Virus record (IMG/VR): IMGVR_UViG_3300027777_000144
Coordinates: 1-24,359 of that record
Reading direction: 5' to 3' (one strand)
DNA: 24,359 nt
From: a virus
A model generated the notes under the pieces. It saw only the letters and a program-made list of their open reading frames with translations. It was not told the DNA's origin and searched no databases. The translations under genes and the position numbers were made by a program. Below are positions 1 through 6,903 of the stretch, one piece after another (position 1 is the stretch's first letter; each line of letters starts with the position of its first letter).

Positions 1-91
1 GAGATGATGATGTTGTAGAAAATTGACTTGTAATGGTTGTGCTTTGCACTTGTACAGGTACTTGTCCACTACCACTTATAGTAACAGCCAT
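1..91 (-). CDS. Fibre-tip-like protein, N-terminal fragment (runs off left edge)
   Basis: An ATG at 91-89 lies two bases after the stop of the 94-501 gene and opens a frame with no stop to the window edge (30 codons). The N-terminus reads MAVTISGSGQVPVQVQSTTI and continues Ser/Thr-rich. From memory, this start (MAVTISGSGQVPVQV) is common in small phage fibre-tip or collar-like proteins that follow tail fibres; no search was run. Position supports this, because it continues the series of small beta-rich fibre genes at 517-1293. The rest of the gene, and so its function, is outside the window. Confidence 0.6.
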   Translation of the reverse strand, partial: MAVTISGSGQVPVQVQSTTITSQFSTTSSS

Positions 92-93
92 GA

Positions 94-501
94 TTACACT
101 CCAGCTTTAAGGCTACGCAAATCTTCTAAAGTTGTTGCAGAGAAGCTAGTAATATCACGCAAACGCTGTTTTTCAGCAACGATAGCAGTAGTATCAGCAC
201 CTGATTCCTGTGCTCTTTGGAAGGCTACATCTTGTGTAGCTAACAAAGGCTCACGCTCTGCTCTTAGACGCTTCTTGGTCAGTTCTGTAGCTTTAGCTAG
301 GCTAACTTCTACCTTGCCATCTACTAGTTCCCACGCATCGAAGAATGAAGCACCAACGCCTTGTGGAAGGGTGTTATCTTCTACGATTAATGCACCTTTA
401 GGGCAGTCTTTAGCTAATACTGCTTCAATGCTAATTTCCCCTGTTGGTACAGTAACGCTTACGCCACCGTTGTCATTTGTGTGAATTATGATTTGTGTCA
501 T
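94..501 (-). CDS. Small tail-fibre-associated protein, function unknown
   Basis: A 135-aa protein starting MTQIIIHTNDNGGVSVTVPT. The N-terminal half is a compact beta-like region with a GALIVEDNTLPQGVGASFFD stretch, then AWELVDGKVEVSLAKA. The C-terminal half is charged and helical (about residues 68-130, rich in K, R and E). As I recall, proteins of this plan commonly follow tail-fibre genes in phages and are thought to act as accessory or assembly factors; this was not checked. The ATG at 501 is preceded by TTAAAGGAAAC, a good ribosome site. It lies 15 bases after the 517-903 gene, so it is probably cotranscribed with the fibre cluster. No catalytic motif is visible. Confidence 0.75.
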   Translation of the reverse strand: MTQIIIHTNDNGGVSVTVPTGEISIEAVLAKDCPKGALIVEDNTLPQGVGASFFDAWELVDGKVEVSLAKATELTKKRLRAEREPLLATQDVAFQRAQESGADTTAIVAEKQRLRDITSFSATTLEDLRSLKAGV

Positions 502-516
502 TTTGTTTCCTTTAAA

Positions 517-903
517 TTAATCAAATACTGATACATTTACATAAGCTGGGTCAGCATAAGTTGAACTAAAATTTACCGCCGAAATAAGAAAACTTGCCGT
601 AGTAGGGGCTGTTGCAGTATATGAACCGTTTGTAAACATAAAAGCGGCGGCAGCACCAGTTCCAGCAGTTGTACTTACAGCAGTAGTAGCACAATAATTG
701 GCATTAGCCATTGCAGTAGTAAAAGCTACTGTGTAATAACCAGTAGAATTTCTTGTTACAGAACTAATATTGTAAGAGCCAGCTATAGCTGCTGTTGAAC
801 CAGTAAATCTTACCCAAGCCTTTGCAGAACCTTGAATACAGTTAGTAGAAGAAGTGCTATTAGTGCCGTCTGATAGCGTTGATATTGTTAGTGTGCCAGC
901 CAT
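517..903 (-). CDS. Small beta-rich fibre-tip protein, paralogue B
   Basis: A 128-aa protein rich in Ser, Thr, Ala and Gly, beginning MAGTLTISTLSDGTNST. It shares its layout with the adjacent 126-aa protein at 913-1293: MAGTLT at the start, an AKAWV motif at about residues 28-32, a SYNISSVT strand, then FTTAMANANY. The AKAWV...NISSVT...FTTAM pattern is typical of distal fibre or receptor-contact domains of phages as I remember them. The final residues (VNVSVFD) look like the closing strand of a beta-sandwich. The gene follows its paralogue after 9 bases, with nearly the same leader (AAGGATAAAT before ATG). A role in host recognition is inferred from family style and position. Confidence 0.75.
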   Translation of the reverse strand: MAGTLTISTLSDGTNSTSSTNCIQGSAKAWVRFTGSTAAIAGSYNISSVTRNSTGYYTVAFTTAMANANYCATTAVSTTAGTGAAAAFMFTNGSYTATAPTTASFLISAVNFSSTYADPAYVNVSVFD

Positions 904-912
904 GATTTATCC

Positions 913-1293
913 TTATGAACCAAATACTGCACAACCAAAAACTGGATTGTAACTTGAGTTCACATTTACTGAGCCTTGTGAACGAATTTGCAATGAACCT
1001 GAAGCAATAGTTGCAAACTGTATTTTTGTTTCTACATCAATATTATTACAAGAAACTACTGGGGCATAATTTACATTTCCCATAGCCGTTGTAAAATTTA
1101 TTGTAAAATTTCCAGCAGCAGTATAAGTTACTGAACTAACATTAAAAGAGCCATTAATTACTTGCGTTGTAGCATTATATTGAACCCATGCTTTAGCAAT
1201 ACCAGTCATGCCATTTTGCGTGGCAAGAACTCCAGTAGCAGCGTTTATAGTAGAAACGCTATTAATTGTAGTGACGGTTAATGTACCAGCCAT
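913..1293 (-). CDS. Small beta-rich fibre-tip protein, paralogue A
   Basis: A 126-aa Ser/Thr/Asn-rich protein beginning MAGTLTVTTINSVSTINAAT, with AKAWVQYNATTQVINGSFNV and then FTINFTTAMGNVNYAP. It is a clear paralogue of the next gene, with the same opening hexapeptide, AKAWV, N(V/I)SSVT and FTTAM blocks, but a different C-terminal half. This suggests that the variable part is the surface-exposed tip. The leader ACTAAGGATAAATTATG matches that of the downstream copy, so the duplication probably carried the ribosome site with it. No enzyme motif is seen. It probably decorates or caps the fibre encoded at 1323-2165. Confidence 0.75.
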   Translation of the reverse strand: MAGTLTVTTINSVSTINAATGVLATQNGMTGIAKAWVQYNATTQVINGSFNVSSVTYTAAGNFTINFTTAMGNVNYAPVVSCNNIDVETKIQFATIASGSLQIRSQGSVNVNSSYNPVFGCAVFGS

Positions 1294-1322
1294 AATTTAT
1301 CCTTAGTTTTCAGTATTTTAGT

Positions 1323-2165
1323 CTAAACAATGACCCATGTCGAATCTGTCGGCACAGTCACGGTTACACCTGTATTGACGGTAATAGGGCCAGCACTCAT
1401 CGCGTTCTTACCGCTTGTAATCGTATAGCTTGAAGTAACTGTTTGATCATTCTCGACAAATACTTGGTTACCGCCTGATCCTGTAGCACCACCACCAATA
1501 GCAAGCCAAAGGTTAGCATAATAAGTTCCGACAACCGTAGCGTTAGTAGCAGGCGTAGATGCCATTACATAGGTAAAGGTACTAGCACCAGTTACGGTAA
1601 TGGAATAAGTGCCGTTATATTGCGCTGGGGATGCCCCAACAACGGTTATGTAGTCGTTTGTAGACAATCCATGAGGAGAATTAGTCGTTAAAGTCGCTGT
1701 TGAACTGACAAAGGTAATCGAGGTAATGCCTTGACCTGTAACGATCTTATTGCCTTCGTACTGGTTTGTATCGCTATTAAAGCGAATCATTCCAACGGTA
1801 GGGCTAGTAGGTCTTTGGGCAGTCGATCCTACTGGTATCTTGATGTCATCGGTGCTTAAAAAGTTAGCGGTACTGTTAAATGTCGATACCCCTGTTACCG
1901 TTAAAGTCGTAAAGGTAGGGTTAATAAACTGACCATAAGTTACCGCATCAGTAGGATTTGTACCGTTAGCAAGAGCCGTAACCTTGTTATTACCCATGAC
2001 CAAATTGCCCGACATCGTGGTCTGACCATCTGACGCTACTGAACCAGTTAAGGCAGTAGAAATGTCATTTAGGGTGGTATTAGCCCAAGTTGTACTAATA
2101 ACCGTTGCTGGTACTACTGGATTGCCAGCAGGTAGGGAGTATGTTCCCGATCCATTTCTACTCAT
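1323..2165 (-). CDS. Tail fibre protein (280 aa)
   Basis: The N-terminus (MSRNGSGTYSLPAGNPVVPA, then WANTTLNDISTALT) is a virion-attachment type I recognise from podovirus-like tail fibres. It is followed by a QTTMSGNLVMGNNKVTALAN block and a GMIRFNSDTNQYEG element common in fibre shafts. Residues about 155-215 form a separate module (HGLSTNDYITVVGA to ATVVGTY) that recurs in the 6903-8672 protein. The C-terminus (ITSGKNAMSAGPITVNTGVT to PTDSTWVIV) is the stereotyped end of many fibres. The start overlaps the stop of the ejection-protein gene by 4 bases (ATGA). At 280 aa it is short, so the receptor tip may be supplied by the small genes downstream. Confidence 0.85.
   Translation of the reverse strand: MSRNGSGTYSLPAGNPVVPATVISTTWANTTLNDISTALTGSVASDGQTTMSGNLVMGNNKVTALANGTNPTDAVTYGQFINPTFTTLTVTGVSTFNSTANFLSTDDIKIPVGSTAQRPTSPTVGMIRFNSDTNQYEGNKIVTGQGITSITFVSSTATLTTNSPHGLSTNDYITVVGASPAQYNGTYSITVTGASTFTYVMASTPATNATVVGTYYANLWLAIGGGATGSGGNQVFVENDQTVTSSYTITSGKNAMSAGPITVNTGVTVTVPTDSTWVIV
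1521..1703 (-). repeat. Shared beta-rich module, copy in fibre gene
   Basis: This segment of the fibre gene encodes about 60 residues with the frame HGL-N5-YITVVGA-N4-YNGTYSITV-N4-TFTYVMAS-N6-ATVVGTY. A clearly related segment lies at 8013-8192 in the large tail protein. The match is at protein level and the DNA is diverged. It probably folds as a small beta domain inserted between shaft elements. Confidence 0.75.
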
Positions 2166-3640
2166 TTTCGTTCCTTTTTAACCTTTTTAGGTGTTCCAGC
2201 CCGCATCATAGCGGCAAGCTTTTCTACATCAGATTTTCTCATTTTTGTTGCTGCAATCCTAGACCCCATTGCACCAGCAGTTAAAGCAAGACCTAAAGGT
2301 GCGCTTGCGGCAGTAGCCATTAATGGAGCAATAACTGAAACTGGGCCAGTTGGGGCAAATTTACCAAAATAACGCAATAAGTTTTGTGTATTACCACCTT
2401 TAGCCGCTTGTTTAATAGCTTCTTGTTCGGTGGGCGTAAACAACTTCATCTTTTTGTCGTTTTTAGCCAATGTGCGTAATTGTGCAGTTAATGAATTTTC
2501 TGTACCTGACATACTAAATTTGGTTTTATCCAATTCTGCTCGTTCAAGCATATCGGTAAAAACTTCAGATTTACGCATACGACTGTAAGCATCTCTAGCT
2601 TTTTCCCAAGTTTTAATAGCTTCAGGGCTACCAGTTGCAATAACTTCTTTTGGAGCATTAAGAATATATTGATCAAATCTATCCTTTAATGCCATTGCAA
2701 TCATTTTTTCTTTAGGATTTTGGCTACCTGCTGCATTAGTAATAAACTCACGCAAAGCTTGTAATTCCAGCATATCTTTAGGTGCTTTGGTGTTTTTGAG
2801 TTCATCTAAAGCAACTTTGACATCAGGATGAAGTTTTGGATGGTAACCAAGTTCACGCAAATCTTTGCCAACTTGTGCCATTTCTGCGCCAAATGCTTCA
2901 GGTTTAAAAGAAATATTACCTTTTTTAGTTTTACCGTATAAATCAGACGCTTCTAAAGCTAAAGCTTCAGCAGTAGGAGCAGAACCAATAATGCCTTTTG
3001 GAGCAAATTGAGCAGAACGCAAAGATTCAGCCATTTTGTTAGCTACTGGTAATACAGTTTCACCTACAGCACGACCAGCTTCTTTTACAAAAGGTTTCAT
3101 TACTTGTGCTGCTTGTGAAAAAGAAGGAATTTCACCAATACCAATTTTTCCAAGATAAGGCGGTAATTTAGCTACATCTACAGCTTCAGCAACATTTTGA
3201 ATTATGTTGTTAGCTGTTTGTGATCTTGGGCGGTATGTCAATGCGTTAGCCAATTGACCGCCAACATTTTCACCTTGTTTCATGCCTTGTTGTGTGCCAA
3301 ATTCAGGACTTAAAACATTAGAAACAATCCCATAAGCTGCCCCAATAGGCTGAGCAAGAGCAGCACTGCCAATCGCTAAAGGAACTTCACCTAAAGCTTG
3401 AACCTTGTCACTCATTGATGTTTTAGGTTCAGGTTGATTTATTTGCGGTCTTACATATTGACCAGCGACAGAAGGAACATCGCCAGTTACATAAGTAGAT
3501 TGATTAGATGGAACTACAGCCGTTGGTGGCACTTTATTAGGCGCAGGAAGCTTTTTTAAAGCCGATTCCATAGCTTCCTTTGACATTCCGTCAGGAAACT
3601 CTACAGGGCCTACTCCGACAATATCAACGGTTATTGGCAT
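2162..3640 (-). CDS. Probable internal virion / DNA ejection protein (492 aa)
   Basis: A 492-aa, Ala- and Lys-rich protein. It begins MPITVDIVGVGPVEFPDGMS, a short beta hairpin-like opening, then a Pro-rich linker with GDVPSVAGQYVRP. Next is a Gly/Ala hydrophobic stretch (GEVPLAIGSAALAQPIGAAY, about residues 84-103), then long helical regions. A second Gly/Ala hydrophobic run lies near the C-terminus (GPVSVIAPLMATAASAPLGL, about 431-450), before a basic tail (KKVKKERK). This plan (large, helical, two amphipathic or membrane-prone runs, between tail proteins and fibre) fits injected proteins of the P22 gp7/gp16/gp20 or T7 gp15/gp16 kind. That is inferred from architecture. Its ATG at 3640 overlaps the preceding stop by one base (TAATG). 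Confidence 0.7.
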   Translation of the reverse strand: MPITVDIVGVGPVEFPDGMSKEAMESALKKLPAPNKVPPTAVVPSNQSTYVTGDVPSVAGQYVRPQINQPEPKTSMSDKVQALGEVPLAIGSAALAQPIGAAYGIVSNVLSPEFGTQQGMKQGENVGGQLANALTYRPRSQTANNIIQNVAEAVDVAKLPPYLGKIGIGEIPSFSQAAQVMKPFVKEAGRAVGETVLPVANKMAESLRSAQFAPKGIIGSAPTAEALALEASDLYGKTKKGNISFKPEAFGAEMAQVGKDLRELGYHPKLHPDVKVALDELKNTKAPKDMLELQALREFITNAAGSQNPKEKMIAMALKDRFDQYILNAPKEVIATGSPEAIKTWEKARDAYSRMRKSEVFTDMLERAELDKTKFSMSGTENSLTAQLRTLAKNDKKMKLFTPTEQEAIKQAAKGGNTQNLLRYFGKFAPTGPVSVIAPLMATAASAPLGLALTAGAMGSRIAATKMRKSDVEKLAAMMRAGTPKKVKKERK

Positions 3641-5100
3641 TACTGTACCCAGCTATTAGTTTGTGGATTCCAACGCAATGCAGGTTGATTTACAGGACTA
3701 CGATAGTTTTGATTAACTCCAGCTTTGTTTTTAGCAAGTTCCATGCCTTTTTGAGCATTTTCTTGAAATTCACGGGCATATTTAATAAATTCTGTTTCTG
3801 TTTGAGCATTATTAAGTTTAAGCAACGCTTGAGTAGCTTTTGTACCTTCAACTTCAGTAATAGCACCAGCCCCACGAATACGAGCAAAGGCTTCCAAAAA
3901 AGCTTGTCCTTTAAGTGATTCATATAAAGTCCTAAAACTAGCTGTGTCAGTACCATGAATATTGCTTAAATATGGAACTCCAAGGCCAACATATTGACCA
4001 AATCCAGCATGGGGTTCAACACCTTCTACCCATTTTTTAGAAGTAGGATCATATTTTTTGTAAACAACATCGCCTTTGTCATCAATACGAGCATCGCCAA
4101 TCATTTGTTGAACTGTAATAATTGCTTGTTCTGCTTGATTAATGTCAGTAGGAAGTTGTTTTAAAGACTTTTGACGATCTTTTTCTTGTTCTGTATAAAT
4201 AGCTTGATTTGCTTCACCTGCTTGTTTTGGTGACATTGCAGGGCGGTTCATAGCACTTACAGGAACAGCGTTACCAGTAGCAGGATTTACTTGATTGACA
4301 GCTTGATAAGACATTGGCGCAACTGCGGGTCTATTGGCTACTGCCTGACCTTGCGGTGACATATTTTGTACTGGTGCATTTTGCATAGAAGAAGATTGCA
4401 TTTGTCTAACAGGGGCAACTTGCATAGGAACACCGCTAGGTGGTGACATACCTGTGTCATATTGAAATCTTGCACCTTCTATTGGTGTGTACGCAGGTTT
4501 AGTTCCACCTTCAACAAATGAACCTTTGACATCAGGTGAATTGTAATCAACCCATCCATGTTTAACGCTACCATCAGGTTGTGGCATTTCTGCTTTTTCC
4601 CATTTAGGGCCTTCGGTAAGCTTTTTCATGCCATGCGCTCTTAAAGCTGCTCCATAAGCATTGGCGGCATACATATTAGCATCAGCAGGATTGCCTGCAA
4701 CAGCAGGAATGGCTGGTTTAGCTTCCATGTAAGCCAATGGCATTTTATTTTGTTTATCGTATGGCCCAGCCAATTCTGTATATTTTTCAGGAGTAGCTGG
4801 TTGTGCAGGAATACCATTTTTTATTTTTTGATAATTTTGTAATTCATTAAATTCTTGTTGGCGTATTTTTTGAGCAAGATTAATTTGCGCTTTGTCGGCA
4901 GCTTCATTAGTTTTCATTCCAGCGTATTGATTAGCCAAATTAGCCATAAATTGCAAAGGACTAGCTTTTACATATTGTCCTGATACAACTTGACCTTGTG
5001 GTTGTTGTGCGCCTTGAGCAAATAGCATTTCTGCCAACTTTTGTTGGCGAGCAATTCCTGATTGCGCTGCTATATCTTCGGGGTTTAAATAATCTGCCAT
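3640..5100 (-). CDS. Probable internal virion / DNA ejection protein (486 aa)
   Basis: A 486-aa protein beginning MADYLNPEDIAAQSGIARQQ, with a Gln-rich helical N-terminus. The middle (about residues 205-295) is low-complexity, rich in Met, Pro, Gln and Val. The C-terminal third is better conserved in style: FGQYVGLGVPYLSNIHGT, then LKGQAFLEAFARIRGAGAIT followed by EVEGTKATQALLKLNNAQTE. I associate this GAITEVEG-type helical domain with phage DNA-transfer or injection proteins. The extreme C-terminus (PALRWNPQTNSWVQ) resembles a short tail tag. It is coupled to the next gene by TAATG at 3640. A role in genome delivery through the envelope is inferred from the domain and its neighbours. Confidence 0.7.
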   Translation of the reverse strand: MADYLNPEDIAAQSGIARQQKLAEMLFAQGAQQPQGQVVSGQYVKASPLQFMANLANQYAGMKTNEAADKAQINLAQKIRQQEFNELQNYQKIKNGIPAQPATPEKYTELAGPYDKQNKMPLAYMEAKPAIPAVAGNPADANMYAANAYGAALRAHGMKKLTEGPKWEKAEMPQPDGSVKHGWVDYNSPDVKGSFVEGGTKPAYTPIEGARFQYDTGMSPPSGVPMQVAPVRQMQSSSMQNAPVQNMSPQGQAVANRPAVAPMSYQAVNQVNPATGNAVPVSAMNRPAMSPKQAGEANQAIYTEQEKDRQKSLKQLPTDINQAEQAIITVQQMIGDARIDDKGDVVYKKYDPTSKKWVEGVEPHAGFGQYVGLGVPYLSNIHGTDTASFRTLYESLKGQAFLEAFARIRGAGAITEVEGTKATQALLKLNNAQTETEFIKYAREFQENAQKGMELAKNKAGVNQNYRSPVNQPALRWNPQTNSWVQ

Positions 5101-5109
5101 GTCTTTTCC

Positions 5110-5640
5110 TTATGCGGCTGCGGCCGCTGGTGCAACTTCTGCGGCAACTTCACCTGCACCAGCAAGTGCGCCACCACCGCTAAATAATCCACCAAACCAA
5201 TCGCCAAGTCCGCCCAACCAATCAGCCATTCCACCAGTACCGCCAGTTAAGGAAGAAAGGTCTAAACCGCTAGTGTCGTAACCGCCTAATGCACTGTTAT
5301 CAATACCGCTACTTCCACTTAACCAGCTATCAATTCCACCGTATTGACCATTAGGATAGTAGCCACCGTTACCAGCGTAACCGCTACCTGTAGAAAGCCA
5401 ATCTTCACCAGTTGCAGGGTTTTCGCCTGTAGTATTTGTAGGAATTGAAGAATTTTGTCTATTTTGTCTAAGGGCTTGAGCAAGCATATTATTGCTTTGC
5501 TGACTAGGTTGTGTTTGTGGATTCATTTGCGATGTACGCAATAACAAAGCTTGATGCAAAGCATCTTGGCTACGGGTATCTTGCATTCCGCTACCCATGC
5601 CTGATACATCGGTCATGTAAGGATATTGTTGATTAACCAT
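5110..5640 (-). CDS. Gly/Ser-rich virion protein, probable ejection component (176 aa)
   Basis: Starting at the ATG at 5640, which overlaps the upstream stop by one base (TAATG), the protein is 176 aa and begins MVNQQYPYMTDVSGMGSGMQ. An in-frame ATG at 5652 would add four residues inside the upstream gene, but the TAATG coupling makes 5640 more likely. The N-terminal third is polar and Gln-rich. The middle is Gly, Tyr and Ser rich (STGSGYAGNGGYYPNGQYGG). The C-terminus has GGMADWLGGLGDWFGGLFSG followed by an Ala run, an amphipathic or membrane-active stretch. Such a Gly/Trp/Phe tail fits a small protein that enters or coats membrane during DNA delivery, but no family is certain. Confidence 0.65.
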   Translation of the reverse strand: MVNQQYPYMTDVSGMGSGMQDTRSQDALHQALLLRTSQMNPQTQPSQQSNNMLAQALRQNRQNSSIPTNTTGENPATGEDWLSTGSGYAGNGGYYPNGQYGGIDSWLSGSSGIDNSALGGYDTSGLDLSSLTGGTGGMADWLGGLGDWFGGLFSGGGALAGAGEVAAEVAPAAAAA

Positions 5641-6485
5641 TAAGCAAACCATCCACCAATAGTGCTACCTATTCCATTAGCACCAGTAAAAGTCCCAGTT
5701 GGGGACATTAATCCAGCACCACCAAGACCAAACAAACCGCTAGTAATGTTTTGGTTTCTAGCTTGTCCTGCATTGTATTGACCCATTTGTGCGTTATATC
5801 CACCAATGCCTGCGCTTAAAGCGTCTGCACCAGCAGTTGTTTGCTGTGCGGCTGGATTAATATAACTAGGAGTTCCTAATGCTTTTAATTGACTGCCAAC
5901 AGTTAATGGAAGTTGATAATTACCAAGATTTTGACCATACTGCTGCTGATTGGCTCTTAAACCCGTATCCATGCCACCAACAATTGCGCTTGTGCGTTGA
6001 TCGTTTTGTGTTGCATCAAATGTTCGTTTAGCGTTGGTATAAGCTTCTGAACCTACAGGTATACCCTGATTAGCCATCTGTGCATCAAACTGCTTTTGTT
6101 GTGCTTCTTGTTGTGGCTGCAACCTACGCATGATTGCGTCAGAATATGTTTCATTTGGATTGATGCCATAAGAAGGTAAATTACCACCTGTAAATGGAGT
6201 TCCGTATTGGTTAGCTATCTGCCCTATGTTGGCATTGATCGCACTTCCAAGAGGCTCTGTAGGCGTTTGGGTGGCACTCCACATCGGGTTGCCATTTGAA
6301 TCCGTACCAGTTTCAGAATAGTTCAATGAACCATAGGGAGTGTATTGGTTTACACGATTAGCCGCAGTAGCGACTTGAGCCGCTTTTAGGTTATTAGCCG
6401 CAGTTGTATTGGCTAACGATTGATAATCAGGAACTGCTGGTGCGCTGCTACCGCCACCAAATATTGAATCAACTATCCCGCCCAT
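5640..6485 (-). CDS. Probable tail / DNA ejection protein (281 aa)
   Basis: A 281-aa protein beginning MGGIVDSIFGGGSSAPAVPD, a short amphipathic Gly-rich opening. It is followed by an Ala/Asn-rich helical stretch and NQYTPYGSLNYSETG, an element I have seen in many phage structural proteins of this module. The middle holds RRLQPQQEAQQKQFDAQMAN (about residues 119-138), a Gln-rich helix. The end is Gly-rich (GLFGLGGAGLMSPTGTFTGA to IGGWFA). It sits between a GNAT gene, which overlaps it by 17 bases, and a related Gly-rich protein, TAATG-coupled. A structural or injected role is inferred from position and composition. Confidence 0.65.
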   Translation of the reverse strand: MGGIVDSIFGGGSSAPAVPDYQSLANTTAANNLKAAQVATAANRVNQYTPYGSLNYSETGTDSNGNPMWSATQTPTEPLGSAINANIGQIANQYGTPFTGGNLPSYGINPNETYSDAIMRRLQPQQEAQQKQFDAQMANQGIPVGSEAYTNAKRTFDATQNDQRTSAIVGGMDTGLRANQQQYGQNLGNYQLPLTVGSQLKALGTPSYINPAAQQTTAGADALSAGIGGYNAQMGQYNAGQARNQNITSGLFGLGGAGLMSPTGTFTGANGIGSTIGGWFA

Positions 6486-6903
6486 TGCTTTCTCCTTGTT
6501 GTAACCATTTGCATTGATTACGCTTCATTGCGACTACTATAAGATCACCATTAGGGTGACCATACGGTATGTCAGCTACCTGCTCAAAGCCAAGTTTTCG
6601 GCACAAATTCAAGGACTTAACATTGTCCTTAGACATTGGTGCAATTATAACTTTAACTTTAAGTTTGTTAAAGGGGTAATCAAATATAGCAAATAATAAG
6701 TCTTTATTTAACCAATACACATCCGTGGAAGCAACATGGATTTGACAAGAATTTGGTAAAAAGCTGTTATACCCAACAACGGCTACTAATTGCCCGTCTT
6801 TTTCTTGTCCAATACACGCTGTATTCTGCGGATATTCAAACTGCCCTGCTTCTGAAAGCCATTCTCTTAAATAAGATTGATTCTCAGTTGTAACGCAACG
6901 CAT
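6469..6903 (-). CDS. GNAT-family N-acetyltransferase
   Basis: A 144-aa protein with a compact GNAT fold pattern: a strand at GQLVAVVGYNSF (about residues 37-48), a second at CQIHVAST, and the acetyl-CoA side helix in KDNVKSLNLCRKLGFEQVAD (about 92-111). The N-x-x-S-x-x-L-x-x-K-L-G-F signature of the family is clear. The terminal strand LIVVAMKR (121-128) closes the domain. The enzyme should transfer an acyl group from CoA to an amine; the substrate is unknown. It is embedded in the tail operon, TAATG-coupled to 6903-8672 and overlapping the next gene by 17 bases, so it is made with virion proteins. Phage GNATs of this type may modify a virion or host protein. Confidence 0.8.
   Translation of the reverse strand: MRCVTTENQSYLREWLSEAGQFEYPQNTACIGQEKDGQLVAVVGYNSFLPNSCQIHVASTDVYWLNKDLLFAIFDYPFNKLKVKVIIAPMSKDNVKSLNLCRKLGFEQVADIPYGHPNGDLIVVAMKRNQCKWLQQGESNGRDS

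Noticed and set aside
23-484. 153-aa plus-strand frame at the left end
   Set aside because: It lies opposite 94-501, which has a good start and operon context. The plus-strand product is low-quality and Ser-rich with no motif.
5638-5652. Start of the 5110 gene at 5652
   Set aside because: The ATG at 5640 overlaps the upstream stop as TAATG, the arrangement used repeatedly in this operon.
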